Of a stretch of DNA of 64,000 nucleotides, positions 24,801-36,219 are shown piece after piece. Under the pieces are notes generated by a model. The model did not search any database and had not been told where the DNA came from. It was given only the letters and a program-made list of their open reading frames with translations. Where the stretch lies: assembly GCF_000327385.1 (NCBI RefSeq), contig NW_008707735.1, forward strand, positions 422,226 to 486,225. Direction: 5' to 3'. The stretch comes from Lottia gigantea. Taxonomy: Eukaryota; Mollusca; Gastropoda; Lottiidae. Position numbers and translations under genes: made by a program. The first letter of the stretch is position 1; each line of letters starts with the position of its first letter.

Positions 24801-25784
24801 TATGTTATATTTCAGGAAGTACAACAGCTAGATAAAGATTTATTATCTCTTCTGGGTGGTGAAGATGATGAAGATGATGATTATTTTGAGGAAACTCTCG
24901 GAGTGGCCAACAATAAAACTCAACAAGCTGGTAGGTTTTCTCCTCTATCTTTAATCCCTTACATCCTTTAGGTTGGCTGGCAAAATTAATTGAGGCAAAT
25001 ATAAAATAACAAAACATTAATACACAGCAATTTTCGGAACTAAGGTTCACGAGGATCCTTTCTACCTTTCTGCCAAATATTGGCACTTTGTAGTCATTTC
25101 TGCCCAGCAATTTGAGAATTTTCTTTATCTATTCCAGGTATTATTCCAGCCCTCCGTGAAGAAGAGCAAGAAATAGTATATGCTGTACCTCATGATAAAT
25201 CTGAAGTTGAGGCCATCATCAATGATTCTATAGATATATATTGGAATTGTCGCAGATGTGGGGAACCTTTTACAGACGTGACGCCACCCGACTCTTTCTT
25301 CAAAACTGACCAATCAAATCTCTCCATGGAGCAAAAGAGTGAGAAAACGTATAAAAAGATGTTGTTTGATTTAACAGGGGAGATAATTTGTGATATTTAC
25401 AGTCAGGAAGAGGAAGTTGTGCTTCAGCCGTATGAAAAACCTAAACGCCGCAGACAACATTATTTCAAAGGATATGCGCCACCTACAACGGTTGATGAAT
25501 TACGACCAACTGTTCATAAAGCTGTTAATGACATACTTGGTGTGAACGGCATGCGAAAAGCCGATCGCGTTAAAAATAAATTTAATATTCGTAAAAAGAA
25601 AGACAACGTTGATAATATTTTAACGTTACAATTACGCGAGGAAGAGCCCGACTGGGTCGACTACAACGCAGATGAACTTGATGTAAAAAATGCATTGGCT
25701 GATTCCATTTTCGAAGTTTTATTGGCTGAAACGGTAGAAACGTGTTCAAAAATTCATGATAAGAAACTGAAAAGAGTGTCATAG
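877..25784 (+). CDS. CEP350: Centrosome-associated protein 350 (CEP350), 5' partial, 37 exons in window
   Basis: Large centrosomal scaffold; in vertebrates it anchors FOP/CEP43 and microtubules at centrioles. Exons: 877-946, 3455-4003, 5370-5429, 5820-5993, 8413-8559, 8833-8925, 9477-9578, 9855-10109, 10510-10790, 11057-11184, 11496-11860, 12105-12209, 12516-12709, 13047-13154, 13478-13619, 13736-13982, 15112-15207, 15461-15541, 15865-15964, 16152-16364, 16629-16996, 17405-17538, 17799-17927, 18133-18266, 18447-18614, 18737-18838, 19026-19115, 19858-19900, 20235-20340, 20569-20807, 21041-21281, 21671-21873, 22039-22199, 22382-22613, 22768-24512, 24816-24930, 25138-25784. They join in phase into about 2788 residues ending at TAG. 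Blocks collinear with human CEP350 (about 3117 aa, from memory) include LTKLKERIRQQQ, SWRAGQELVRQKLGP, KQRHYDQEAVRKYI, SLAQQESVSLAQ, a coiled-coil region, a CAP-Gly domain near the C-terminus and the terminal domain. The first coding exons lie upstream of the window. An extra small exon in a long intron cannot be excluded. Confidence 0.96.
947..3454 (+). other. Large CEP350 intron (2.5 kb)
   Basis: No coding signal was found. It holds a short tandem array at 2045-2330, a fragment of the TATGTGGACTCTCTGAA repeat near 2460-2560, and AT-rich unique sequence. Open frames such as 1499-1792 have no recognisable protein similarity and no splice context. Confidence 0.6.
2045..2330. repeat. About 86-bp tandem repeat, about three copies
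   Basis: Units contain TAGCCCTAGCCGTTTATTTC followed by TCTTAGAGCTGGAATAATTC and ATAGGACTGGACCTTTTATT. Two units near 2131-2300 are nearly identical, and the flanking units are degraded. Confidence 0.85.
4060..4225 (+). repeat. Dispersed repeat family B, single copy
   Basis: Contains GTGACGTCATCAAACATTTA, GAAATTGCAGGAACCACAAA and the CGTCTGATTGAAAATTAGAA segment found in the 107-bp array. Confidence 0.75.
5731..5807 (+). repeat. (TTCTA)n microsatellite abutting a CEP350 3' splice site
   Basis: About 15 perfect pentamers end 12 bp before the acceptor AG at 5818-5819. The pyrimidine-rich strand is the transcribed sense strand, so the tract occupies the polypyrimidine/branch-point region of this intron. 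Confidence 0.95.
6530..6740 (+). repeat. SINE-like element, family A, long copy in a CEP350 intron
   Basis: Shows the family body in order: GTGTCTAGTTGTTCGGATGG, AATAAACCAAGGCCC, GTGCACGTTAAAGATCCCTC, then GTTCCCTCATTGCACACTGC and CCGTCTTCATTAACCCTA. The GGATGGGACAATAAACC to GTTAAAGATCCC stretch resembles the conserved central domain of tRNA-derived SINEs of invertebrates. The exact SINE class was not verified. Confidence 0.7.
6884..6952. repeat. 20-bp tandem repeat, three to four copies
   Basis: Unit TAGGTTTAGTTTGTATTATA repeated head to tail within a CEP350 intron. Confidence 0.9.
7321..8373 (+). repeat. 81-bp tandem array, 13 copies, each carrying 3' splice-site-like sequence
   Basis: Near-identical units (only a G/A change in ATCTGTATA/ATCTATATA is seen) start with TGCAGTATTTACCAATATTT and include TTATTTACCTACAG followed by GATTAACTGATCT. 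A diverged 14th copy holds the real acceptor at 8412: its ATTTTTCTGTAG/GATTTGCGGATG aligns with the unit. The array therefore amplifies an intron end plus exon start. Confidence 0.95.
8993..9476 (+). repeat. 50-bp tandem array, nine copies plus partial copy at the acceptor
   Basis: Unit AGGATATAAAACTCATTTTA then TTACGTTAGCTCAATAAGAT then ATAGAACAGT. The last partial unit runs into the acceptor TTATTTTAG at 9476. The unit start matches the 3' end of the dispersed SINE-like family (AAGTAGGATGTAAAACTC), and a weak copy of that family's core precedes the array near 8945-8965. Confidence 0.92.
10200..10370 (-). repeat. Fragments of dispersed families B and D, antisense
   Basis: CAATCAAACGTCTGGATCCT and TGCAATGACACTAAA are family B in reverse. 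The following TCTTCTAGACACCTGATACC is the reverse of the GGTATCAGGTGTCTAG repeat at 48830-48920 and 55230-55330. Confidence 0.6.
10830..10945. repeat. Dispersed repeat family F
   Basis: TTTGACATCCCTCAACTTTC then TATTGAACTCTTCTACTC and ATGATTGGAAGAACTCATTT recurs at 57590-57715, and antisense at 12835-12925. Confidence 0.7.
11880..11995 (+). repeat. Dispersed repeat family E
   Basis: AAGAATCTTATCTACCAGCT, GGTTAAACCTCTTGG and GGATTATCCGTACC recur at 27000-27105, 28530-28600, 54690-54885 and in part at 25040-25070. Confidence 0.7.
12516..12709 (+). other. CEP350: CEP350 exon with IQ-like helix
   Basis: The exon encodes AAIRIQSAYRGHSARRS, which fits the IQxxxRGxxxR calmodulin/light-chain binding pattern. 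The motif is read directly; calmodulin binding is inference. Confidence 0.6.
12945..13000 (-). repeat. tRNA-derived SINE head, antisense
   Basis: The reverse complement reads GGTGGCTCAGTGAGTTAGAC then GCTTGCTCGCTAACC, a pol III box A-like tRNA 5' half. Confidence 0.55.
13330..13477 (+). repeat. Family A copy ending at a CEP350 acceptor
   Basis: TTTCTGACAAAATTTTCCTC then ATTGTACACTGCCTGGCTGT. The intron ends AATTTCATTTTACAG at 13477, like the family's T-rich tail. Confidence 0.6.
14092..15047 (+). repeat. 107-bp tandem array, about nine copies
   Basis: Unit starts CAGACGTCTGATTGAAAATT and continues AGAATGATGTAAATTGATGC, TATCAGTGTCTCTAATAGAC, ATAGAAACGTTTAGAAAACT. Copies differ by only a few substitutions. 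Single dispersed relatives occur near 4060-4225 (+), 10200-10260 (-) and 29850-30015 (-), so the array grew from a member of a dispersed family (here family B). Confidence 0.95.
15239..15318. repeat. 40-bp G-rich direct repeat, two copies
   Basis: Two perfect copies of TACCTTGGGAGGGTAAGGGG followed by GTGTTAGAAACTTTGAGATG, just after a CEP350 donor. Confidence 0.9.
15461..15964 (+). other. CEP350: Two consecutive CEP350 exons encoding a duplicated peptide motif
   Basis: Exon 15461-15541 encodes RSDEWMPLRQDSEVSLV and the next exon, 15865-15964, encodes RSEEWMPLRQDSELSVAS. The two exons sit 323 bp apart and enter in the same phase (2). The first is 81 nt (symmetric) and could be skipped without a frameshift; the second leaves in phase 0. 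An exon duplication is the simplest reading. Confidence 0.7.
15990..16070 (+). repeat. tRNA-derived SINE head
   Basis: Contains GTAGTGAATTGGATTGTCG and the box B sequence GAGTTCGAATCC, followed by TTTTGATGCCACAGCC. The same junction occurs at 60140-60260. The cloverleaf is poor, so this is a SINE remnant, not a working tRNA gene. It sits about 80 bp upstream of a CEP350 acceptor. Confidence 0.6.
16152..16364 (+). other. CEP350: CEP350 conserved helical block
   Basis: Encodes MMAELNRLESLEESYCQL followed by ERTRAVSLAQQESVSLAQV. This closely matches a conserved segment of vertebrate CEP350 (MAAELSYLNAIEESVRQL and GISLAQQESVSLAQII, from memory) and is a strong anchor for the gene identity. Confidence 0.88.
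17028..17040 (+). repeat. G13 homopolymer in a CEP350 intron
   Basis: A run of 13 G about 30 bp after the donor at 16997, within a G-rich stretch. Confidence 0.95.
17660..17798 (+). repeat. Family A copy ending at a CEP350 acceptor
   Basis: Contains GGCTAATGCCACTATTCTGG, AGCACACTGCATGGCGTTGC and AAAGTAGGACATAAAACTTC. It runs directly into TTATTTTTAG at 17798. Confidence 0.75.
18133..19115 (+). other. CEP350: CEP350 coiled-coil exons
   Basis: Four in-phase exons (18133-18266, 18447-18614, 18737-18838, 19026-19115) encode a charged helix. It includes MVRQMMKEEELRAQHQ, AELSWLRQQ-like heptads, HLRDKGADD and EIRRLQEANLQTSRERQ, all typical of the CEP350 central coiled coil. The exon starting at 20569 continues this pattern with YLTKREIKLL and AEELLAWKKHLDDQEAEV. 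Confidence 0.85.
20460..20568 (+). repeat. Family A copy ending at a CEP350 acceptor
   Basis: TAGGCTAATGTCGTTGTCCT then TTTCCCTCATTGCACACTGC, close to the consensus. The intron ends at 20568. Confidence 0.8.
20885..21040 (+). repeat. Degenerate family A copy before a CEP350 acceptor
   Basis: AGAGTAGGCTCATGCTGCAG, CTCCATAGCCCAATGTACAG and AATAAGATGTTAAAACACAA match the family order. The acceptor is at 21040. Confidence 0.55.
22768..24512 (+). other. CEP350: Largest CEP350 exon, with CAP-Gly domain at about 23748-23946
   Basis: A single 1745-nt exon. Its first kilobase is Ser/Asp/Glu-rich and looks disordered. It then encodes a CAP-Gly fold: FQINEPVLVWGRKKGKLLY, GKVDFAPGVWAGVELEHP and KYFECRQGHGVLV. 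CAP-Gly domains bind EEY/F tails of tubulin and EB proteins. The usual GKNDG motif is altered (QGHGV is the nearest segment), as in vertebrate CEP350, so the binding preference may differ. Confidence 0.9.
24598..24680 (+). repeat. Family A fragment in the next-to-last-but-one CEP350 intron
   Basis: AAGAGTAGGCTAATTCCGTT followed by a TTTCATTCTATTTCATTTC tail; the core is deleted. Confidence 0.55.
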
Positions 25785-27163
25785 TATAGTAGTTGCGGAA
25801 ATATCTAGAATGTTTGTCCATCAAAGATTTGAAGTAAATTTCCTAAAGTGCCTTCAATTCTGTGAAAATAATGACAGTTTCGTTAGAAGCAGGGCGAAAA
25901 CTTTGAATGACTTGTTGCCATGACAACAAGAAAAATGGCCATTATATACTAACCTGCCATAGAGATAATACTTGTCTGCCAAAAAATTTATTTCTATTTT
26001 CAAATTAATGGATACCAAAAAGTGCCTGAGCTGGCCAAATCATCGTTAGTGCCAAGGGGAGAGAACTGGAAATGGTGGACTAATATTGCTAAGTTTGAAA
26101 ATTTCAAAATGGAATAAAAGTGCCAAGAAGATTGTCTTAATGTTGAAATTATATTCACAGTGTTGAGTTTTGTGATGTTTTTGAATTGAATCAGAAAAGA
26201 AAATGGAAGACCAAATTAACTAAACTAAATGTGAAACTGGTTATGGAATGGAATGGAATTTATGTATTCAGCTAGATAAACTAAAAGTAAAATCAACAAT
26301 TTAAAATAGTTATCACAAGCTCGTGTGTTGAATTTAGAGTGGCAATTCAAATCCTATGACTAAATCACATTTAAAGACTGTATTCAATGTAGCCATAAAA
26401 AAAGGGTTTTTCAGACACTTGGAAGAAATAAACTCATTTGCGACTGAACAAAGTCTAGCCTGTTTGAAATTCATGCCTTTCATAACTGGAATTTAGGGCT
26501 ATTGAAAGACTAGGTTGTTTTGTCTTCTATTTTGGAAGTATGAAATGGGATGGAAAATGGAATTTGTTTGATACCTAAGTGAAAACAACTCACTTGCGAA
26601 GTGAATTCTGTGAAAACAGCCATTTGTATGAACTGAGTTTAAAGACTCTGTGAAAAGAGTTCAGCTTATTTATCATGTGTCCAGATATTTTGTGTATCTT
26701 TACGACTTTATGTTGCATTTGAATTATCAGTTAAAATGTTCGTTATATTATGAAGTTTTTGTAGAATAATTTTTGTAATTAAGAAATTAGTTATGTACAT
26801 ATCTAAATTTATTTATTTTTATATTTTTTTGTATGTTTTGAGAAACTCTTTAGCAAGATTTAGGGGTGAAGTCGAAAACAAGATATTTTACACGACTGGG
26901 TATGATCCAAAATATAGACACGAACAGTTCACTATATATTTAGTTAGTTTAAATAGTAACAAACATAATAGAGAGAAACAACTGTATTTTACAAGGATAA
27001 TAACTTAGGTTCACAATTCAGAATCCTGTCTGCCAGCTTGTCCTTGGACAAACCTCTTGGCATTGATCTTTCCTGGATTATCTGTACCAATTTACCCCCA
27101 AGACAACTGCAATCATGAGAGCTTTGTCTTATAAAGTTTCTATTACTATTGATTCTACCTCAA

Positions 27164-27169
27164 AATAAA
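27164..27169 (+). terminator. Candidate poly(A) signal for CEP350
   Basis: AATAAA followed by the GT-rich TGTTTGTGTTTATGTTT. It lies 1.4 kb past the stop, so a nearer site is equally possible. Confidence 0.35.
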
Positions 27170-27304
27170 ATGTATTGAATTGTTTGTGTTTATGTTTAGA
27201 ATTAAACTCTGATGTATATTAATGGTAGTGTCTGACTATACTTAGCTTTCTTATTTGTTCATATATCCTTTGAGAGCTATTATTTAGCAATATATACTAA
27301 TAAT

Positions 27305-27440
27305 ATTCCAAAAAGAGTAGAGTAATAGCCAATGCTGCCATTGAAAATTTGCTGCATTGCATACTGCATGGTTTGGGTAATTTTGTCCAGGTCATTGTGT
27401 ACTGCATGGCAAAGGCATTGTCTTACTAGCTTAGTAATGC
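27305..27440 (+). repeat. Family A, two tandem partial copies, intergenic
   Basis: AAAGAGTAGAGTAATAGCC then CTGCATTGCATACTGCATGG and a second TCATTGTGTACTGCATGGC. One of the few copies outside an intron. Confidence 0.6.
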
Positions 27441-28802
27441 CATTTCATAATATCATTGACCAAAGCAACAATATTTTCCATCCAAACATAGACAAAATGG
27501 ATACGAATTAGTGCCTTTTCTTTAATTTCTTACTGTATTGATTTCAATCTCTGTAATCAAATACTGACACTGTATTGCCTTCAAATCTGTGTTAAAAATT
27601 ACCAAAACATTATCTGGTGATCTGAATTTATAAGTGTCAAACTTTATCCTAAGCTAAAGTTTGGTCCTAGATTTTTTGTGCTACATTGCCATGATGTTAT
27701 TTTGTATCCAATATTGGAAACAATCCGTCCAAATTGTAAATGTATGATTTATTACTATTGTCTATTATTTGTAAAGATCTGTATTATTCCCTATCTGTCT
27801 ACAATCTGTATAATATTGTCTATTCATTCTCCATTAAATCTTCAAACTATTTCAAATTGTTCATATCTTTAGAGTTCTTAATGTAGGGACTCGGACTGAA
27901 CATAGGTCAGTTGTCTGAAGATCATATAGCGTGAAACTCTGAATAACAACATCATTCAAGTTCTGTTGACCCATGAAGAGTTTTTATGGATTAAGAATTA
28001 ATGATATATGATACTATGTATTTAATCTTGCTGAATTAGGAGATCAAAAGAATTTTATTTAAGTATTTATTTCCAATGTGAAATAAGAGTTAACATAGTT
28101 TGAAAATAATTTTATTCTTCATCTTGATTTAACTATAAACTATATACAAAATAACAAATTATATACAACAATATTGCTTACTAGCAGATTGAAATAGAAA
28201 ATAATGTTACTTCTTAACATAACTTGCTGTTCTAGCAAAAAGATTCAAAACATATAAATCATGAGATCATCTGAATTGATTAATTGAATTGTTATTTTGG
28301 TTTCTTTTCCAAAAATTTCTCCTACTAGTCTTTAGCAATGAAGGGAAATAAAAACGAAGAAACGATCTTAATTTTCAGAAATCTTATTAATCAGAAAAGA
28401 AAGAAATAATTATAATTTATAAGAATTTTTTTCTTCTAAACCTTTTCCAAACAACTTAGTTTCTCAATGATCTATTTTTATCAAGCTTGGCCAAACCTTG
28501 GTAGTGATTTTACAAAGATAAATTAACGTTCTCGAGGATCCTTTCTACCAGCTGGTCCGTGGTCAAACCTCTTGGCAATGATTTTAGAAAGAGGACAACT
28601 TAGGTTTTCCATTTCTTAAGTTATCTATATGAGCCGAGTGGATGCAAGACATCAACGATTTGTAATGGATCCTGTTTGGCACTAGCTGGTTCTTAACCAC
28701 CTGTCTTGATCAAAATAAGCTATAGAAGCATAAAACATGATTAGATTGTAAAGAGACCTCACATAATTGGCTTTAAAATGGTAACAGAAACTTTTTCACA
28801 AA

Positions 28803-28808
28803 TTTATT
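28803..28808 (-). terminator. Candidate poly(A) signal for TADA1
   Basis: AATAAA on the minus strand about 105 bp past the stop codon. Confidence 0.4.
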
Positions 28809-28913
28809 ATTAGAAAGATTCAGAGAGGAATGTTCATATCACATTCAGGAATAAGGCTGCCTTTAAATCAAAGGGAGATAATTATACAGTCCTCCATTGA
28901 GAGTTATCTCCCA

Positions 28914-31900
28914 TCATCTAACTGCTGCTTGCTGACTGGCTATTTGTTGTTTTAAGCTGATTTCTTGTTGGTGAATACTATCTTGGTCTAAATCTTCGTT
29001 GCTAGGGTGCCATAATTTGTGAATTATCCGTTCTATCATTGGGGCATACACTGAGTGGGCAGGAATGACATTTTTGTTGAGCTGAAATGAAAAGGTTCAC
29101 ATGATTTGACTGCTAACAATGACATAAGCCAGATTTCTCTGAAAAAGGCCTGACATCTTTTGAAGCTTTTGATCAACAAAGAGTTGCTGTATGAAAAAGG
29201 TAAGTACAATTTCTTCAAACTTACTTGTAGAGCATCTAATACGTCATACAAAGTTACGTTTCCCTTCTCACTAGAGGGAGTGGTAACCATGGAGATCTGT
29301 TGAGCAGCGCTGGCTTCTCCAATCTCTACTGGTGGACGTAAACAGGGAATTTGATTGCCAGTGACAGACAGTTTCGTTCTTTCTCTGGAATTCAAAAAAA
29401 GAAAACCTGAGACATAACCTTTTTTTCAAAAGGGCCGTGGTGTAGGCCAAGCCATACAAACACTTCCTTGTAAAAAATTTGCTCAAACCAGACAGGAACA
29501 GCATGCAGTAATGAGGGAAATGACAGATCATTTTTCAATGTCAGCCCCTACGACCTGACGAGGTTGAAAAATCCAAAGTTATAACAAATAAACAACTTAC
29601 TCATTCAGACTGTAGTCATGTGTGAGATGATTCTGTCGTAAATATGGATTACTGACATTGCCACCAATAGCAAACGGGAATTTATTATGACGTAATTTAT
29701 ACCCACTTCGTCGCGATAATACTGTCGTTAATATATTCTTTAATTGTCTCTAGAAATAGATCAACAAATACAGTAAATAATATATAAATAACAATAAATG
29801 AAAAGTAACAAAGGGTCCAAATTGTAAAATGATTCTAGAGAGGTTTTCTAAACTATTGATGTATGTAAGGTACAGTGATAGCAACATTTTTCCTCATTCC
29901 AATTTTCAGCCTCTCTGTGGTTCCTGCAATTCCACTAAAAAGTGTTTCATGAGGTAGTTATCAGAGAGGTCCTTAGATATTATTAGCAGCTTTATTGATA
30001 GTGACGTCATAAAATACATAGTTTGTACAAATTGTTGGCATCAGTGGTAACATATTAGTTGGTCCTATTCAAAAATAGATTGATATAAACACTTACCTCT
30101 ACAGCTTGAGACATGAGTTTTACGCAAGATTCGTTAACTTCCTGTAGCCCCGCCTCCCAGGCACAAACTAACATTCTACCATGTATCATAGAGTCATCAG
30201 GTAGCAGACCCTCTCTAGCTGCAAACCCTACAAAAATAAAGATTAGGGTTTAGATTTTAATAACCATTGTACAGTCAAAAAAAAGCCACAAATGTCAAAA
30301 TAATCATACCATCTTTTGGATCTGATCAACCCTTTTGAAGTCCTGCATAAAATATCCACAAATGTTCTGATTAATTCACAAAGGGCAGTTGTATTTGGCA
30401 TATATATAACTGAATTCTTTTATGTTCCAATCATTTGGACACATCATTGTATAATACATAAAAATTAATCTCCAAGATTTAGTTTTATTGCTCCTGACTT
30501 TATCACACATTCAGGACCAGATTAAGAGACCTAATTATTGTCCATTCTACCATTAAAGCTAGCAAGGATATTTTCTTACCTAGTCGAGGTTCATCTTCAG
30601 TAGATCTAATATTAACTGTAGGTATATACTGTACTGGGTTGACTGGACAGAATCTCTGCTGTAAACAGAATAGACAGATCAGTTAAGTTACAAAAATGAT
30701 GCTGAAACTAACCCGTCGCATGAGATAATACAATGACAATAGGACAAAGATGGAACATTTAAAACAGCATATATTTATTGCTATACATAAAAAAATATCA
30801 CATTTACCTGGCTGAAAATTTTAAATTTGTTCAAATCTAAACTATCAACAGAGCTGTTTAAAAACTTTATGTTTCATTAAAGAAAATAATTCAAACTTAC
30901 AATAAAATCAGATCTGCCATCAGGATGTTTTCGTTTTAATTTTCCTTTTTTAGAAAGTTTTACAGGCACTACCGATTGGCTTTTACTTGATGGATCTTTG
31001 GATACTGAAAGGTATAAATATTAAAAGTTTAGTCTTTATACTTTGTGTTTGAGAAAAGATGATCATACCCTCCATCACTTGTCATGTACAACGATACTAA
31101 CTTGATATTATTATCCCTGAGCATTATTAGTTATGTGAACACTCCAAAAGAGATGCCAAGATGGCAGAATGTACCTTGCCATCTACCATGTTACCCACAA
31201 TCCATTATTAACTATTTGACAAACGCATTACAAAATGGCATTAGGTGTTCCAGAATGAGCCACCTGTCTGAGAAGTTATAAGAAACATAAAGAAATTTGT
31301 ATCAACTTACTAAGTGTGGAGCCCAGCATCTGACATCTTGATAAAATAGCCAGTAAAAACTCATTGTGTAGATGTACTGAAAATAATATTAACAATTTAT
31401 AAATATTGTTGGCAAACAAAATGAAAGGGAGTCTTACGTCCTACTTTTCTGCCAATGTTTGTGTTAATGAGGATTGAACACGCCATGCAGTGTAAAATGA
31501 GGGAAATTTTTCCATATCAGATTTCAATTCAGTGTATTCAAACTGACCTTCTTCTGGTTTTAATAATTTTCGAGATTCAAAATCAAAATCTTCTTTAGAG
31601 ATCTGAAAGATGAAAAAAAAGCAATCACTTTTATTATTTAATATCAAAATATTCGTATTGTGAATATTAATACAAGTTTATTCTTTGAGGAGAGAAAGGT
31701 TTCAGCTACAAACAAGCTAACAAGTATGTTAATTAAATTTTAACTTATAATTCCAACTCTTTTTACCTTTTGTTTAAACCAGTTCTTCAAATTCTGGAAA
31801 TATCTAAAATAAAAGAAAAACAATTTTCAATATAACAATATAAAAATTATATTATAAAAGTTTATATGTTTTAGGCATTTTCTCTATGGAGTGTGTTAAT

Positions 31901-32231
31901 ATTTTCACCACTGTATTGGGGTATATTGTGGATTATGCCTTGATTATAAATTGTAAAATTTCAAATTGGAATAATTTTACTTAAATGTTTGTTTTGATTG
32001 ATATAAGGGGCCTTGTCAAAAACAGGAAATATTTCGTTTTTCAAATGTCACAAGTTTGATCGTAAATAACTCAAATAACAAATTTTCTATGACAATTTCA
32101 GACATCTTAATTGATTAAAGATGTCTTCAGACACAAAAAGACATATGTAATAAATCTCACATTGTCAAATTGTCCCCTAAGGCCTCGCCTAAATTTCTCC
32201 GAGCGGCGTTGAGATCTATGGGGGCTGCCAT
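28914..32231 (-). CDS. TADA1: Transcriptional adapter 1 (TADA1), SAGA complex subunit
   Basis: Non-enzymatic core subunit of the SAGA histone acetyltransferase co-activator, related to yeast Hfi1/Ada1, nuclear. Ten exons on the minus strand: 32161-32231, 31767-31803, 31548-31602, 31311-31376, 30901-31004, 30580-30658, 30097-30227, 29601-29749, 29225-29384, 28914-29081. They join in phase to 339 residues, against about 335 in human. The N-terminus, MAAPIDLNAARRNLGEALGD then NLKNWFKQKISKEDFDFESR, and the C-terminus, VTLYDVLDALQLNKNVIPAH then ERIIHKLWHPSNEDL, align well with human TADA1 as remembered. The middle (HGRMLVCAWEAGLQEVNE) is the histone-fold-like part. The start ATG lies in AAAGATGGCAGCC, close to a YY1 element, 380 bp from the divergent SURF4 start. 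Two introns hold family A copies in the gene's sense direction. Confidence 0.94.
29430..29560 (-). repeat. Family A copy in a TADA1 intron, gene-sense
   Basis: The reverse complement shows TTTCCCTCATTACTGCATGC (core shortened). It ends about 45 bp upstream of the acceptor of exon 29225-29384. Confidence 0.6.
29850..30015 (-). repeat. Dispersed repeat family B, single copy, antisense to plus strand
   Basis: The reverse complement contains GTGACGTCACTATC, GGAATTGCAGGAACCACAGA and GAAAATTGGAATGAGG in the same order as at 4060-4225. Confidence 0.65.
31435..31535 (-). repeat. Family A copy in a TADA1 intron, gene-sense
   Basis: The reverse complement reads TTTCCCTCATTTTACACTGC, then AGAAAAGTAGGACGTAAGAC and CTTTCATTTTG. 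It lies about 55 bp upstream of the acceptor for exon 31311-31376. Confidence 0.7.
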
Positions 32232-32611
32232 CTTTGCCCCGATCTTTGACGGAAACTGACGGAAAGTGTCGAAGTGGATCTCGCGATAAACGTATGAAAC
32301 GTGGCAAAGGGGTTTTCCACCGAATTTACTCCCTCTGCGCAAAAATTCATCTGAATCATTTCCGACTGCATTCACTCGAAGATTCTTACGAAATTGCAGT
32401 GAGTCTTCTTCCCGTCATAGGTTTAGCTGTTGGGTGAATTTTAAAACTTGCCATTTTCTTTTTAATTAGTTTTTGTATCAATCGAAAAAAATATAGAAAG
32501 TTTACAGGGGAGTAAAAGTCATTTGCATAAGAGCCAACCTTGACTTCCGGTCAGTGAATTTGTAGTTTACGTGGCTGCAGTTAGCAGAGAAAAATACACA
32601 GTTTCGGCAAG
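32232..32611. promoter_or_regulatory. Bidirectional TADA1/SURF4 promoter region
   Basis: 380 bp between two divergent start codons, less AT-rich than its surroundings. It contains ACTTCCGG (ETS/GABPA type) at 32543-32550 and a POU octamer ATTTGCAT at 32521-32528, both upstream of SURF4. The YY1-like AAGATGGCAGC spans the TADA1 start. Motifs are seen directly; factor use is inference. Confidence 0.6.
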
Positions 32612-34604
<1,993 letters not shown>

Positions 34605-35559
34605 CGCAAATATATTTAGGTTTATATAATACCATGGTTTAAAGCAGATCATTGTTTATGTATGTTGCTAGGTTACATTATAAATAACCTTGACATTGCC
34701 ATGGTAACTATCAAGGTCAGTCTTCTGTTAGATTTTTTTTGTCAATGATTTGCCTCCGACAACGAAATTCCAACATGGAACTCAGACTTTGATTATATAT
34801 ATTAAGGGTGACGGTTAATGATATTGAAAGAATATTTCAGGTTGCCATGACAATCTATTGTTTGTTTCTATAGAAAAACCAGATCTGCTGTGAGAGTGGT
34901 ACGAAAATTGTTGCTTTTAGTTTTATCAAAATTTTCTTTGTTTTTTTTTTTGTACCCTACAAACTTTCTGTATGAATTTCATATTGTCATCTGATATAGT
35001 GTATTTAGTATTATTTATGGGAAATTCGTTAAAAATCTCAAAGCAAATTAATTAAAAATCGTTTATTTTTAGTAAAAAAAAACAAAACTTGAAATAAAGA
35101 GTTAAACATACAAATTCGCAAAGTATATGGTGTAGAGCCCTTTTGAAACTGTTAATTGTCATATTAAAACAGCTGTCCTGATGAGGATTTTATATCTGAA
35201 ACCTACATCTACAGCATAGAATAAGCTCTTGTTATATAGAAATGCCAAAAATATAGTTGGAATGATTGTTCATGTACCGTGTAACATTTTTTGATTCTAG
35301 TCTGATAATTTGTTCAATTTGCCATCAATTCATAAAATCACTTCAATTTATAATTTTTGCATGTAAATTTGTCTTCAGTGTGAATGTATTATGTATGGTG
35401 TTCAATATCTTTCATTCTAAACTACTACCCTCAAACCCACAGAATTTAAGATGTAACTTTTTCAGTGCTGGCACGAGATGGGTAATGAACTTACAATGCC
35501 GTCAATTATGATATGTCAATCCCTTGAAATTGTCTGAGGTAATAATTACAGCAAATACA

Positions 35560-35770
35560 TATTAGCCATGTGAACTCTCTTACAGGGATGCTGAGTTGAC
35601 AAACCTAAATACTAAATAAACAATATTAGCTATGTGGACTCTCTTGAAAGGGATGTCGAGTTGACAAAACAAAATTCTACATAAATCATTATGTTGATTC
35701 TCTGAAATGGATGTTGAGTTGACAAACCCAGATACAATAAAGTTTTTCAGCTATGTGGACTCTCTGAGGA
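35560..35770. repeat. Family C repeat, about 65 bp, four imperfect tandem copies
   Basis: Units contain TAGCTATGTGGACTCTCTT, AAAGGGATGTCGAGTTGAC and AAACCTAAATACTAAATAAA. Related tandem units lie at 56575-56800. Single or degraded copies lie near 980, 2460-2560, 12785, 31120, 52005-52095 (antisense) and 59000. Confidence 0.85.
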
Positions 35771-35967
35771 TGTGCCCTTCCTTAATAGCAACATTGTATT
35801 CAAGAGACATATTTCAACTCAATGCTATCTTTACAGATATGAAGTTTTAATTTTGAGTGAAACTGGGTATATATGAATGTGTATCCCCACCTCAGACCCC
35901 AGTAATTCAGTTTGGCATTACAATAATGTAAAATTAGATATTGCCAAGTTATTGTAAACAAGTTGTA

Positions 35968-35977
35968 AATAAATAAA
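35968..35977 (+). terminator. Candidate poly(A) signal for SURF4
   Basis: Two overlapping AATAAA words. A nearer AATAAA lies at about 35092. Confidence 0.35.
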
Positions 35978-36219
35978 ATACAAAATCACTTGGAAACCTC
36001 TTTTTTCATCAGCTCAGTGTCTGGGTCAGTACTTCATCACCTTACATCACCAGCTGGAGTAATCAATGAGGCCCTGACAGTAAGCTAGGGTATGGCTGTT
36101 TACTGTATTCACCATCTTTTAGTCAGCCTTAGCTAGGGTCTTATTTTTGAAGCTAATATTTAGATTTCTCTTAACGACCTGTACCACATGATACCATATT
36201 AAAACAATAATTATTCTAT

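Larger units (their letters stand above)
25785..28913. other. CEP350 3' UTR and convergent intergenic region
   Basis: No coding potential was recognised. AT-rich, with a family E copy (27000-27105, 28530-28600) and a family A double copy (27305-27440). CEP350 and TADA1 converge here. A plausible CEP350 cleavage signal is at 27164; earlier AATAAA words occur near 26103 and 26426. Confidence 0.6.

Noticed and set aside
31441-31647. Apparent extension of a TADA1 exon past 31548
   Set aside because: The extra residues are translated family A repeat; the donor GTCAGT at 31547 and phase agreement with the next exon fix the end at 31548.
35266-35511. 81-codon frame after SURF4
   Set aside because: Low-complexity hydrophobic translation of AT-rich 3' UTR or intergenic DNA.
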